64,000 nt of DNA, taken from assembly GCA_000824825.2 (NCBI GenBank), contig LM655199.1, positions 1 through 64,000 on the forward strand, written 5' to 3'. Origin of the DNA: Mesorhizobium sp. ORS 3324 (lineage in GTDB: Bacteria > Pseudomonadota > Alphaproteobacteria > Rhizobiales > Rhizobiaceae). This document shows, piece after piece, positions 24,953-34,100 of the stretch (positions within the stretch are counted from its first letter, which is position 1; each line of letters starts with the position of its first letter). The position numbers and the translations under genes were made by a program. The notes below the pieces were generated by a model that was not told the origin of the DNA, made no database searches, and saw nothing but the letters and a program-made list of their open reading frames with translations.

Positions 24953-27900
24953 CTATTCGTTCAACAGAAACAGCGCTGCCGCCTCCCGCAATCGCCCTCT
25001 AGTCGTCTCGAAATCTTCAAGAAGGTTACCATCAGAAATGTATGGAATAAGCTTTTCATACTGCTTTCGAGACTTCACGCGTGACCAAGATCGGGTGAGA
25101 TTCAACCTTACGGCGAGGCTCTCTGGACTATCGCACCCCTCACGGATTATCGATGGCAGCACCGCAAGTACGGTCGGCATTACGACGTTGGCCGGATCGC
25201 CACCATCGTGCAACGTTTTCGCCCTGAGCAGTTGAGCTGGCAACCCTCCGAGGAAGGAGAGATCGGGCACGACGCGAAGCACAAAATGGCGGGACATTTT
25301 GCAAAGGCCTACATCATCCTTTTCGAGATACGTCTTTTCGATCTCGGAAAGAGGGGCGCCGGAAAGCCACATCGACAGTAAAGCCCCTATTGTAGGCAGC
25401 GCATACTTCCCGCGCTCATGGTCGGTTTCGAGTTTCTTATATTCTTCGCCGAACAGCCCTTCGATGTTCTCCGGCCGGGTTAGCTCGAAAAGAGCCTCTG
25501 GCTTTTCAGCAATCCATGAGAGCAATGCCTGTGTAATCTCGCTAGCCGTGCCATTGAGCTTGTCATTCTTAAAGAGAGTCCAAATTTGCTCCAGCAAAGG
25601 GATCGGGACGCCCGTCGACCCGGAAACCGGTACAATCCAGTCGACCTGAGCGGCATCATCCTCTTTTTTTCGTGCTGAAAGAGCCGCATCGATCCTGGTC
25701 ATTACCCATTCTGCGTTGCCGGCCGTGCGAGCCCTATAAGCGGCAAAAGAACGCTTCAGCATATCGCGCGCAGCCGCGTCAGGATCGTCGCTGCTTGAGA
25801 CCGGGAGCTTGCTGAGTAGATACGCCGGCATACCGCTTTTGGTCGCACCGTCGTGGATGCGATCGAGCAAATTTGTGAATGGATCGTCGATCACGAGGCA
25901 CTGGTCACCCTGCTCAAAAATCTTCTGCAGAGTGGCCCAATGATTGTCTAGCTGTCCGGTCTCGTCATCAAAATCGATAACCCGGCTTGGTACAACAAGA
26001 ACAAACCCTTGAGAGCTTTCTCCCGCGCGACCGGCTCGGCCGGCGGCGTTGAGAAGCTCGTGAGCTTCGAGGGTAGCCATTTTATCGGCGGCCGGATCAA
26101 ACCGGCTGTCACCTGCTATGATGACGATTTCGCTCGGCAGATTCATTCCCTGCGCAAGGGTGGAGGTCGCAAACAGCGCGTCTATCCCATCCTTACGTTT
26201 AAATAGAGATTCATGCAGATGGCGTTCCTCTCTCAGGAGAAGAGCATGGTGGCTAGTTGCGCCTGCTCTGAAAATTCCGTCGTCATCTAGCTTGAGATAG
26301 CAGTAGTCAGCACCACCCATCTCCTCAGATGCCAAATCATGTAGTTTCTTTTCGTCCTCCGTTAAGGTGACATCCCAAACAGGCAGTTCTTTCTTAAACT
26401 CCTTGGCACCTGAATGAGCTAAAACCTCTGACCCAACGAAGATAAGAGTTTTGATACGGCTAGCCGCGGCCGAGGCAGCCAGAACAGCTCCTAGCTTGTT
26501 GCCATTGGGTGTTAATCTCCAACTGCCGTTTTTGTTTCTCGCCGTGGTGAAATGGGGAGACTGATCAATCAGGGGCAACAATGCGTAGTCTTCACGATCG
26601 GTGCTTGCCCATGTCTGAAGGAGGCAAAACAGGCCGAACGGAGGAGCGGTGAGCTGGCGCTCAATCGCGGCAGGAGCGCCATTTTTCTTCTTGGGAAAGT
26701 CTGCGCGAGCTTTTGCGAGTAAGGCCTCAAGCTCCCTAATACGGCCTGCCGGATATACAACGGAGCCCCGGACCTGACGGGTAGGCTTCCAAGCGATATC
26801 AAGCGATAGGCAGTCTCGGGCCGTCATCTCTTTGACCCAGTTTGCCATCTCGTCAGTGTTTTTCATCATCGCCGAGAGCAAGAGGAGATCGGCCTCCGGC
26901 GCAACGCGGGTCAGATTTAGAATGGACAACATGGCGTCGACGGCGCGACGGCTTCGATCTTCTTCGCGGGGATGAAGAAGGTGGCACTCGTCAAATATGA
27001 TTAGACCCAGACTGTCGAAAACCTCGGGCTGTACTGACATCAGAAATAAGCATCGTTCGGGCGTCGTGACGATAACTTCCGGCAACACGAGCAACGATTC
27101 AAACGTGGCCTCGTCGCCGATATCACCCAATATTTCGAAGTCTCTGAACGTCCTTTTTAGCGCTGCCGCCGTTTGGTCTACGAGGGCATTGGTAGGAGCC
27201 AGAAAGACGACCTGCTGGCCCAGCAGCAGCGCAACAGCAATCTTTAACTCTGCTAGAGTCGACTTCCCCCCGCCCGTGGGGAAACTCATGGCAGCAGATG
27301 TGCCGCGCTCAAGATAACCTTTCGAGATAGCGTCGCGGTGATTGCGCCAAAGATAAGGGCGTTCACGAGCCATTCGTCGAATGATCTGCCACCACGCGTC
27401 ATCTGTCACGCCCTGGGGCGGCGGGACGCGCGAAATGCCAGATTCGATAAGGTCGCGTTCGACTGCCAACAATAGGTTTGCCATGTGAAGCGGCCCTGGA
27501 AAAAGGCTGAACACTTCTCCTTCGCTGAATAGTCCTTCCATGCGATCTATGCTCAGGGCTTTCACCCTTTGAAAGAATGCGCTCGCACTTTCGACGCCGC
27601 CGACTTCCGGTGCGACGTCAACTCTCCTGAGCAACTGCGCAGCGAGGTTACGCAATCCGGACAGAAGCTCGATTTGGAAGGTCTGAATAGATTGGTCGGT
27701 CAGCGACAGCGCAGCATCTACCTGGGGCACTTCCACATTCGAAAGGGGGCGCAGTTGCCCGCGCGCTAGCTGAACGACAGCAAGCAATAGGGCCCGTTCC
27801 GTCGCTGTTGCATGTTCAGGTACCGTTATGGCTTTGGCTGCTTCCGCAGCGTCGGCATAGGCTTCGGCAATCAAAAATAGCAACGTGGCGCAGACATCGG

Positions 27901-28249
27901 CAGACACGCTCGAGCCCGAGATGTAGCTACCCTGCGGTTTTCCTTTGACGCGCTCACCGAACGCGAACGCTTGATGAGCTGCAGCAGCTACGAAGGCGGC
28001 TGCAGCACGGTTCTCCTTCTCTGGCAGAAGAGCTACCAGAGCTTCGTGCGATGCCGCGATCCTACGCATTTCCAGTAGGAGAGCAGTTAGCTCCTCCGGC
28101 AACTGAGTATCTGGGTTCCCACGAAACCTGAGCCGGGCGGAAACAATATCCGCGAACGCTCGTGTAAGCCTCTTCGGTAAGGCCTCAATATCCAACCCCT
28201 CAAGCTTGGGAGCGGATGCGATAAGAGCCGTCGTAAACGCGTCAAACAT
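24953..28249 (-). CDS. superfamily 2 DExH helicase, Hachiman HamB-like
   Basis: 1098 aa. The helicase core is clear: SFPTGGGKSTLAELKIAVAL near residue 325 (Walker A), FLAPTNALVDQ, VIVTTPERCLFL, LIIFDECHLLHPREEDRS near 425 (DECH box), LLLLSAMMKN, and then ALFATSTLAQGMNLPSEIVI and LLNAAGRAGRAGE near 735 (motifs V and VI). The 300 residues before the core and 300 after it are helical and specific to this type. The gene starts inside the end of the upstream DUF1837-like gene (8-base overlap), so the two are translated together. That pairing and size fit Hachiman (HamA nuclease, HamB helicase), an anti-phage system. The helicase call is firm; the Hachiman assignment depends on the partner. Confidence 0.75.
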   Translation of the reverse strand: MFDAFTTALIASAPKLEGLDIEALPKRLTRAFADIVSARLRFRGNPDTQLPEELTALLLEMRRIAASHEALVALLPEKENRAAAAFVAAAAHQAFAFGERVKGKPQGSYISGSSVSADVCATLLFLIAEAYADAAEAAKAITVPEHATATERALLLAVVQLARGQLRPLSNVEVPQVDAALSLTDQSIQTFQIELLSGLRNLAAQLLRRVDVAPEVGGVESASAFFQRVKALSIDRMEGLFSEGEVFSLFPGPLHMANLLLAVERDLIESGISRVPPPQGVTDDAWWQIIRRMARERPYLWRNHRDAISKGYLERGTSAAMSFPTGGGKSTLAELKIAVALLLGQQVVFLAPTNALVDQTAAALKRTFRDFEILGDIGDEATFESLLVLPEVIVTTPERCLFLMSVQPEVFDSLGLIIFDECHLLHPREEDRSRRAVDAMLSILNLTRVAPEADLLLLSAMMKNTDEMANWVKEMTARDCLSLDIAWKPTRQVRGSVVYPAGRIRELEALLAKARADFPKKKNGAPAAIERQLTAPPFGLFCLLQTWASTDREDYALLPLIDQSPHFTTARNKNGSWRLTPNGNKLGAVLAASAAASRIKTLIFVGSEVLAHSGAKEFKKELPVWDVTLTEDEKKLHDLASEEMGGADYCYLKLDDDGIFRAGATSHHALLLREERHLHESLFKRKDGIDALFATSTLAQGMNLPSEIVIIAGDSRFDPAADKMATLEAHELLNAAGRAGRAGESSQGFVLVVPSRVIDFDDETGQLDNHWATLQKIFEQGDQCLVIDDPFTNLLDRIHDGATKSGMPAYLLSKLPVSSSDDPDAAARDMLKRSFAAYRARTAGNAEWVMTRIDAALSARKKEDDAAQVDWIVPVSGSTGVPIPLLEQIWTLFKNDKLNGTASEITQALLSWIAEKPEALFELTRPENIEGLFGEEYKKLETDHERGKYALPTIGALLSMWLSGAPLSEIEKTYLEKDDVGLCKMSRHFVLRVVPDLSFLGGLPAQLLRAKTLHDGGDPANVVMPTVLAVLPSIIREGCDSPESLAVRLNLTRSWSRVKSRKQYEKLIPYISDGNLLEDFETTRGRLREAAALFLLNE

Positions 28250-29039
28250 GCTCAGCGATCTTGTTGATTTTTGCTTCTACCTTTGTGGCAAAATTTCCCA
28301 TCCACGTCCGCATATCAGGGAAGTAGATGGTCTCTGCGCGTCGCTTCGCAATAAGCCCGGGAGCATGATCGTCATACCCTGCAAAGAGGCCAGCGCGCGC
28401 ACCGTGTGCGGCGTGTGTATCGCCAACCGTAATGCTCACACGGTAGGTGCGGGCTTCTTTCCAGAGGATCTCGGCAACCGCATCTTCCACATCCAATGGC
28501 ATGACGGCTTGGTAAGCTTCGAGGATAGAGGTCACGTCGTGCGTCAATTCAGTCACTCGCTGCCCAGATTCGAGAGCCGCTATACCGGGCCACACTTCAT
28601 CTCGAATGGTATCGCGAGGACTTGTGGTAGCCTTGTCCTCGAAGATCATAACCGATGTGACCGTCGATCCCTCTTGTGAAAGCTCGATTTGCAAGCCATC
28701 AAAACCGTGATCCGCTTTCCTGATGTGAGGTGCTCGAAGAATGGCACCTTTCCGATTTTGATGAGCAGCAATCCACGAGATCGACTGAAAGAGCCATCCA
28801 TCTCGCCTGTAAGTTTCGCCGTTGGCGTCAGGCGCCAGCTTCTTTATGGCGTCAGCTGCGTGCTCAGCGGTCGTTTTTGCCGGCTTTGTCGTCAACCCAT
28901 CGATAACTCGTGCGACATGCCTGGCTTGGCCGAGCGCGATGCGTGCAACGCGCTCTGCCAAGACATCCTCGTCCTCGACTGTCCATGACCAACCATGGCA
29001 CAAGTCTTCATGATCGGTCGCATTTAAGGTTATTGTCAT
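28242..29039 (-). CDS. DUF1837-like nuclease subunit, Hachiman HamA-like
   Basis: About 265 aa from ATG 29039; the frame opens at a TTG (29048) three codons earlier. The core reads GWLFQSISWIAAH, then HIRKADHGFDGLQIELS and SVMIFEDKATTSPRDTIRDE. An Asp (GFDG) followed by Glu-x-Lys (EDK) is the PD-(D/E)XK arrangement of DUF1837/HamA proteins, which are thought to cut or nick DNA when their helicase partner is activated. The stop overlaps the helicase start by eight bases. The gene follows the PAN-domain gene by 71 bases on the same strand and has a perfect 6+6 inverted repeat just upstream. An alternative is another helicase-linked nuclease subunit. Confidence 0.6.
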   Translation of the reverse strand: MTITLNATDHEDLCHGWSWTVEDEDVLAERVARIALGQARHVARVIDGLTTKPAKTTAEHAADAIKKLAPDANGETYRRDGWLFQSISWIAAHQNRKGAILRAPHIRKADHGFDGLQIELSQEGSTVTSVMIFEDKATTSPRDTIRDEVWPGIAALESGQRVTELTHDVTSILEAYQAVMPLDVEDAVAEILWKEARTYRVSITVGDTHAAHGARAGLFAGYDDHAPGLIAKRRAETIYFPDMRTWMGNFATKVEAKINKIAEHV

Positions 29040-29054
29040 GATGCTCAATTGGCC

Positions 29055-29068
29055 CGGTCAAATGACCG
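29055..29068. promoter_or_regulatory. short inverted repeat before the HamA-like gene
   Basis: CGGTCA-AA-TGACCG is a perfect palindrome with a two-base spacer, 15 bases upstream of the ATG at 29039 and just after the PAN-domain gene. It could be an operator or a small RNA hairpin that controls the defence pair; no regulator gene is adjacent. Confidence 0.45.
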
Positions 29069-29110
29069 TAGGTATTGGTTTCGTTGTGCTTTAGTCATGC
29101 GCGTCGCTTA

Positions 29111-30286
29111 TTAATTGCCGGCAGCTTTCGTTCCCGAAGCCACACCCTTAAAGACAGAGAGCGAGGATACTTGGTCCAGCATCGAGCACATGTTGTTCGG
29201 GCTATCGAAATTGAAGCCCATGCATTTCTGGTCCACTGCGCAAGCGGTCACGCAGTTGGCATAATTGCTGGGCTCGTTCGAATAGGAATCGCCCACCACA
29301 ACCGTATTCTTGTAGAAGACGAGGCTGGAATACTGGACCTTGCTCGCGACCGCGGGCTTTGCCGCCATGGCAGCGTCCGCAGCTCTGACCAGGATCGAGG
29401 CATCGCCTTTCAGGAAGCACGCGGAGTGCTTCTTGTCGTAGGTAATGGCCTGACATTGATCGTCACCTTCGCATCTTGTCTGGCATTGATCGAACGAGAG
29501 GTTCATGAGCGGCATTCCTGGAAGGTCGAAGCCCATCGCATCCCAACCATCTTGGGCGATGAGCTTCTTGGCCACTTCGGCTCGTCCTGATGGGAGCTCG
29601 AACTCCGCGGCGTCAAAAGCCTTGCCGTCGAGCCAAGCACATTTGGATGCAAGCTCCCTGGCGGAATCGTCGTTTAGCCCGAGTGATGCGAGTGTCGCTG
29701 GTGGCGCGATGGGAGCTTGGGGCGTCGCCGTCGGCGTCACCCGATTTACAAGGTCTGCATTGACATCGACGCCGTTCACAAGCCGACGGGTGTAGCACCA
29801 CGCTCGATCCCAAGTGGGATCGTTGTCTTCGGTGAAGTAGTGCCCCGACGTAAGCGTCCAGTGAGCACCTCCGAAGTCGACCTCCTTTGTGAGGAATTTG
29901 TTGAAATCCTCGGTCACCTTATCAGGCTTGTTGGGCAGCGGTGCTGGTGGAGGATCGGCCGGCTTTGCTTCACTGGGTGGATTGGTTCGGTCCGCCTTGG
30001 GTTGTGTGGTCGTGTCGGAGGGATCGAGTCTGTCGGTGCGCTTCTCGATCGGCTTATCAGGCGTGATAGGCGGTCTGATCTCTCGCCCGAAGAACAGCGC
30101 TGCTCCATATCCAATGCCAACGGCTGCGACCGCCACGGCTGCGCCCGTCATCATCCTGCGGAAGGCATTGGCGCGAGCCATCCTGTCGTAGGCTGCAGCT
30201 TCAGCCTCCAGAGTGGGAATGGCCGCTTGCTTGACGACTAGGTCGACCGCCTTTTCGAGAAGTGCAGTGTTATGCCGGACCAGCAC
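29111..30286 (-). CDS. membrane-anchored PAN/Apple-domain protein
   Basis: 391 aa. One transmembrane helix lies near residues 47-70 (MMTGAAVAVAAVGIGYGAAL), followed by a Pro/Lys-rich periplasmic linker (about 75-125). The C-terminal half carries two Cys-rich PAN-like units: MNLSFDQCQTRCEGDDQCQA with ACFLKGD, and NYANCVTACAVDQKCMGFNF with MCSML. The Cys-x3-Cys...C-x-a/g-f/i pattern is typical of PAN domains, which bind proteins or carbohydrates. It overlaps the end of the coiled-coil membrane protein gene by 17 bases and precedes the HamA-like gene by 71 bases. The overlap suggests one operon with the 529-aa protein; whether the helicase pair shares it is open. Confidence 0.72.
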   Translation of the reverse strand: MLVRHNTALLEKAVDLVVKQAAIPTLEAEAAAYDRMARANAFRRMMTGAAVAVAAVGIGYGAALFFGREIRPPITPDKPIEKRTDRLDPSDTTTQPKADRTNPPSEAKPADPPPAPLPNKPDKVTEDFNKFLTKEVDFGGAHWTLTSGHYFTEDNDPTWDRAWCYTRRLVNGVDVNADLVNRVTPTATPQAPIAPPATLASLGLNDDSARELASKCAWLDGKAFDAAEFELPSGRAEVAKKLIAQDGWDAMGFDLPGMPLMNLSFDQCQTRCEGDDQCQAITYDKKHSACFLKGDASILVRAADAAMAAKPAVASKVQYSSLVFYKNTVVVGDSYSNEPSNYANCVTACAVDQKCMGFNFDSPNNMCSMLDQVSSLSVFKGVASGTKAAGN

Positions 30287-31859
30287 GTTTGCGACCGCCC
30301 TTTGCTGCTACCTTCACGAGATCCACGACGTCGGCCGGCAAATCCTCGTTCAATGCTTTGCGCAGCGCGTCTGGATCGTCGGTGAGGACTGGAACATAGA
30401 GAATCTCTTTCACCACTTTTTCGACCGGGACCTCGACGCGCTTTTCCACCTCCCTGTCCACCGGCACTTCGACCGGCACTTTGACAGTTCGCACTCGGTG
30501 CCAGCGCCATCTTAGAAGCAGGCGCCTGATTAGACGTGACAACCGGTTCTCGGAACGAGATTCAGCCTGTGCAGCGATGCGCTGCAGACCGAGAGCCACC
30601 ATCGCGGTGATCGGTCCGGCTAGGCCGGCGATGACCGCAAGCGAGCCAAACCAAATGGCCGCAATCTTTCCTGCCTCGCCTTCGCTTACCTGTTCAGGCT
30701 TCTCGCTGTACCACCGCGCTGCGATTCGCCGAATCTGGTCGGTCCGAGCCAGCGGGATTCGCCTTTTCTCAAGCTCGTTGAGCTGCTTTGCTATCTCGTC
30801 GCGTCTCGCCTGGTTTGCTGCAAGCACCTTTCCTTCAGCCGCTTCGGCGCTCTGCGCCGCGGACAGGTCTTCTCGCGCTTGAGAAAGCCGTCGCTCCCAG
30901 TCGGCCGAAATCTCGTCCAGTGACTTCTCCAGATCTACACGCCGATTTTGCAGCACCTGCTTCTGTTCATCGGTCATCTTGGGGCTTTGTAGCCTCAGCC
31001 GGTCGAACTCAGCGCGGGCAGCCGCGATCTGCTGATCAAGGTCCTGGATCTGCGGGTCGTACTTTGCCTCCGTCTTCGTGCGGGGATTAGCGAGCTTTCC
31101 GATCTCGTCTTCCCAGCGCTTCGCTGAAGCCGCGTCGGCGCTTACCCTGGCGTCTTTGATCCGTTCGACGTAACTGTCTCTTTGCCGCTCAAATTCCTCG
31201 ACCGCTTGCTTGACCCTTGCGTCTCTTTCGGCAACTAGGTCCGTGCGCCTTTGCTCCTGATCCTTAAGCTGTTCTCTCGCCTTTGCCGCCTCGGGCGTCA
31301 GTGCCGTGGTTGCCTGTAGTTCCGCGTCGACATCCCCGATGCGTGATTGAATTTCCTTTCGCGCATTGTTGGCAAGCGTGCCCACTTCCTCAAGATCGGC
31401 CTTTGCTTTGGCAACTTGATCCGTCTGTTTTGCCGCTTCGTCCGAGGCTGCCAGCTTTGCGTTTTCCCGGGTGAGAGTGTCGATCTCGTCAGCGATCTCC
31501 TCATACTGCAGTTCACGAAGAGTGCCGGCGCGCTCCAGGCCAAGCAGCACAGTTTCGAAAGTGATGCCAGCAAGCAAGAGCAGGAAGATCAAAAGCACAG
31601 GCTTCCAGAACCAGGACGCGCTGTACAGAAGCGTTGCGATCGGGATTTTGGTGAGTTCGGCAATCGAGACAATGAAGAACGGAGCGCTCGCCAGAACCAA
31701 GTCCATTGCCGTGGCTGATTGGCTAGCTTCGAAGGCTTGAACACCCAAAGCCAAGCCGGTGGCCAATCCGATGATGGATGCTGTAATCTCAAGCGCCCAA
31801 GCGCCACGGTATGTCCACTGGCCGTAGCTGGCCAGCTTTTGGCTCATGCTTGAATTCAC
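30270..31859 (-). CDS. multi-spanning membrane protein with long coiled coil
   Basis: About 529 aa from GTG 31859 (ATG 31847 is the alternative). Three hydrophobic segments lie in the first 115 residues (AWALEITASIIGLATGLALG, VLASAPFFIVSIAEL, PVLLIFLLLLAGITFETVLL). A charged coiled coil spans about 120-400 (EEIADEIDTLTRENAKLAAS onwards), then comes a further membrane segment (IAAIWFGSLAVIAGLAGPIT). The tail has a pseudo-repeat VPVEVPVDREVEKRVEVPVE, a valine-proline pattern I have seen in phage- and island-encoded membrane proteins. I do not know the function. It overlaps the PAN-domain gene by 17 bases, so the two proteins probably form a membrane complex. Confidence 0.68.
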   Translation of the reverse strand: MNSSMSQKLASYGQWTYRGAWALEITASIIGLATGLALGVQAFEASQSATAMDLVLASAPFFIVSIAELTKIPIATLLYSASWFWKPVLLIFLLLLAGITFETVLLGLERAGTLRELQYEEIADEIDTLTRENAKLAASDEAAKQTDQVAKAKADLEEVGTLANNARKEIQSRIGDVDAELQATTALTPEAAKAREQLKDQEQRRTDLVAERDARVKQAVEEFERQRDSYVERIKDARVSADAASAKRWEDEIGKLANPRTKTEAKYDPQIQDLDQQIAAARAEFDRLRLQSPKMTDEQKQVLQNRRVDLEKSLDEISADWERRLSQAREDLSAAQSAEAAEGKVLAANQARRDEIAKQLNELEKRRIPLARTDQIRRIAARWYSEKPEQVSEGEAGKIAAIWFGSLAVIAGLAGPITAMVALGLQRIAAQAESRSENRLSRLIRRLLLRWRWHRVRTVKVPVEVPVDREVEKRVEVPVEKVVKEILYVPVLTDDPDALRKALNEDLPADVVDLVKVAAKGGRKRAGPA

Positions 31860-32179
31860 TCGGCGCCCCCGCCTCTTTACTTTCCGATTTTACCTTGCCA
31901 TTTAATTGCTGGGCTTGCATCAGGAAATTTTCTGAAACGGGACAAGGCGGTCCACAAGTTGGAAATATCGTTACTATGATCCCGATGAGTTGCGTTCCCG
32001 TCGAACAAGCCGGCAAACAGAGCCCTCAGACATGGCTTCGTTTGGCCGCTTTCTCGGCTGATCGAAGCGCGAATGAAGGGCCTACTTCAAGAACCCGAAT
32101 GCGGAGGTCCGTCGCATTGTTTTCGCGCAGGAACCGAGCAAGACGTCCCAAAGAGGGGTTTCCGTCCTGCAGAGAAACT
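31860..32179. other. intergenic region, no gene seen
   Basis: 320 bases upstream of the coiled-coil membrane protein and downstream of the SNase gene. Short open stretches here lack starts or sensible composition. The promoter for the minus-strand gene starting at 31859 should lie in the first 100 bases, which are relatively A+T rich (around 31880-31930). Confidence 0.35.
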
Positions 32180-32986
32180 CTACCGCTTTGACCTTCGCCA
32201 ACCGGCTGCGACAGCCTCGGCTTCCGAGCAGAACCACCTTTCCCCCTTGGCCGGGCTAATCAGGGTGACGCTATAATATTTTTGTCCCGGCATATGATAA
32301 ATGCGTTCGCCCTCAGCTGATATATTGCCCTTAATATTGCAGCCGGCATTTCCGCTCCCGAAAACTGAAAGCGGTGCAGTCGTTGGCCGGTCGTCACTAT
32401 GTTGCGCTCGCCAGTCCCACGGCGCTTGAAAAGACCCCACCCATAAACCGACCCTCGCAGCACTGGCCTTCGATTGTTGCGGTGCATATTCGCCGTGGCT
32501 GTACTTCGGCCAATCGAGAGCTTCGCCATGCTCGACCATCCACGCCGCCACGTTGGCGCCGTCGGATCGTGTGCAATCTCCGACGAAGCGCCCGTAGCGA
32601 TCCCACGTAACGAATGAGCAATGAACCGGCCTGGAGGCAGCCAGGAACTCATCCAAGGCTTGAGCGGAACGCCGGCCGCAGGGATATTCGAACCCCTTCG
32701 CATCGTCGCAGTACTGGCGGCTCTCCGGCGCGTCGATCCCGTTGAGACGTATTCGTTGACCATGCACCTCGATGGTATCGCCATCGATGACCGAGGCGAC
32801 CCCACCAATCGCGACTGGCTTCGGCTTGATCAGGTTTTGCAGATTGATCTCTCGCAGAGAGCCGGTGTTATGCATAACAAACTGAGTCACCAGGGCGGAA
32901 GCCGCCGCCACAGTTACCAGCACGAGGCGGAGCGGCACGCTTTGCCAACGGCTGGCGCGAGAGCGCTTGGCGCCGAACTGCTTCAT
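32180..32986 (-). CDS. membrane-anchored thermonuclease (SNase-like)
   Basis: 268 aa. An N-terminal hydrophobic helix (VPLRLVLVTVAAASALVTQF) is an uncleaved anchor or signal, so the enzyme works in the periplasm or outside. The staphylococcal-nuclease-like domain spans about 60-190: SVIDGDTIEVHGQRIRLNGI, DAPESRQYC and WDRYGRFVGDC hold the Asp/Glu/Arg set of the SNase active site. The C-terminal module (CNIKGNISAEGERIYHMPGQ then KGERWFCSEAEAVAAGWRR) is common in secreted proteobacterial SNases. It probably degrades DNA and RNA in a Ca-dependent way. The start ATG overlaps the stop of the small upstream gene by four bases. Confidence 0.85.
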   Translation of the reverse strand: MKQFGAKRSRASRWQSVPLRLVLVTVAAASALVTQFVMHNTGSLREINLQNLIKPKPVAIGGVASVIDGDTIEVHGQRIRLNGIDAPESRQYCDDAKGFEYPCGRRSAQALDEFLAASRPVHCSFVTWDRYGRFVGDCTRSDGANVAAWMVEHGEALDWPKYSHGEYAPQQSKASAARVGLWVGSFQAPWDWRAQHSDDRPTTAPLSVFGSGNAGCNIKGNISAEGERIYHMPGQKYYSVTLISPAKGERWFCSEAEAVAAGWRRSKR

Positions 32987-33192
32987 CTGCCGCCAAACAG
33001 CTTTTTGAGTAGGCTCCAGAACCTGACGGTGGTGCGGTCGTAGACCCGATTGTAAGCGGCTCGCTTAGGGTTGGTGACCCATCCCATACCGCGTGGGGCT
33101 TTCAGGCCGAAACTGTGCTTCACCATCCGCTTAACGGATGTTCTGGCCGCCAGGCTGCGTTGGATACTTGGTCTGCGGATCCCGAATTTCAT
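32983..33192 (-). CDS. small basic protein of unknown function
   Basis: About 69 aa from ATG 33192; the frame is open to 33213 but that would overlap the Excalibur-like gene. The sequence MKFGIRRPSIQRSLAARTSV and then KAPRGMGWVTNPKRAAYNRV resembles a small basic family seen in phages and mobile elements (PKRAAYNRVY-type motif). It has many Arg and Lys and no membrane segment. It overlaps the SNase gene start by four bases and is likely co-translated with it. The role is unknown. Confidence 0.6.
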   Translation of the reverse strand: MKFGIRRPSIQRSLAARTSVKRMVKHSFGLKAPRGMGWVTNPKRAAYNRVYDRTTVRFWSLLKKLFGGR

Positions 33193-33200
33193 TTTGCTCC

Positions 33201-33584
33201 CTACCTCTCGCAACCCACGCCATCATGATCACGGTCAAGGCGGTTGGGATCGGACGGGCCGACCGAGACAGGTCCCTGGACGACGGGGTTGTTGCCCCTA
33301 CCACCGGCGCAGTCCAGATCGGCGCCGTTGTTCGGGAAGGCAGATGCCGGCTGCGGCGTTCCGCGGTATCTTTGAACGACAGCCGTCATCCGCTGCCCGT
33401 CGCCCTCGATCTTCGTGTTGTTGCTGTTGGGATTGAACGGGTCGGCCGTCTGGAGAAGTTGGTTCTGGCGCGTGGAGTCGCCTGCCGCCAACGTCACGGT
33501 GTCATAGTTGTTGAGATAGTCGGCCGCGCAGCCGCTAACACTCAATGCCACGATGAGGACGCACACCGAGATCTCCCTTCGCAT
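33201..33584 (-). CDS. lipoprotein with Excalibur-like calcium-binding C-terminus
   Basis: 127 aa. The N-terminus is a lipoprotein signal with lipobox VSGC (Cys at about 19). Residues about 88-127 read GADLDCAGGRG and then DPNRLDRDHDGVGCER, matching the Excalibur pattern (first Cys, DxDxDG loop, final CE). Excalibur modules occur in secreted proteins and often accompany SNase-like nucleases; here the SNase gene is two genes downstream on the same strand, so the two may function together outside the cytoplasm. Confidence 0.7.
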   Translation of the reverse strand: MRREISVCVLIVALSVSGCAADYLNNYDTVTLAAGDSTRQNQLLQTADPFNPNSNNTKIEGDGQRMTAVVQRYRGTPQPASAFPNNGADLDCAGGRGNNPVVQGPVSVGPSDPNRLDRDHDGVGCER

Positions 33585-33599
33585 AACGTCGTTCCCGCC

Positions 33600-34100
33600 T
33601 TACATCGGGGAGGGATTAATGCCGGCTGATTTCAGCTTCGCTCCAAGTTTCGCTCGTGTGGCGCAAGCTGCCTTGTCACCAGCAACGCATTTGTTGTTCG
33701 CATCCGACCAGTCCAACAACGCGGTGTTGATCCAGCTGCCAGGCGCGCGTGCGATCCCATAGGGTGTAGGTGGTGCACCGGTAGCGACCGACGCTGCTGC
33801 CGCGCCGGCTTGTCCATGCGGCGCACGCTTCCAGCCGCTGATGATGAGACAATTCCTCATGAAATCATCTTCAGCGATCGCATTACCGATAGCATTGCCA
33901 ATCCCGGCACCGGCAACAAACCCCGGCGACCCAATCGCAATATAGCCTTGGTCCACCGACCTTTTCTGAAGTTCGCATTGTGCATGGGCGACATCGAAAC
34001 TCGGCCCATACCCGATCTGAACATAGTCCGCTTGATTGCTAGTTTGACAGCCGCATAGCGCAGCAGCGGCACAAAGTGCCGGCAACACCTTTATTTTCAT
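33600..34100 (-). CDS. putative lipoprotein
   Basis: About 166 aa. ATG 34100 has a G-rich ribosome site (GGGGG) directly before it and begins a lipoprotein signal, MKIKVLPALCAAAALCGCQT, with Cys at about 18; the open frame upstream to 34244 is unlikely to be coding. The mature part has AQCELQKRSVDQGY, a glycine-rich stretch (GAGIGNAIGNAIAEDDFM) and a C-terminal Cys pair. No family was recognised. It lies 15 bases upstream of the Excalibur-like gene and likely heads the transcript down to the SNase gene. Confidence 0.6.
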   Translation of the reverse strand: MKIKVLPALCAAAALCGCQTSNQADYVQIGYGPSFDVAHAQCELQKRSVDQGYIAIGSPGFVAGAGIGNAIGNAIAEDDFMRNCLIISGWKRAPHGQAGAAAASVATGAPPTPYGIARAPGSWINTALLDWSDANNKCVAGDKAACATRAKLGAKLKSAGINPSPM

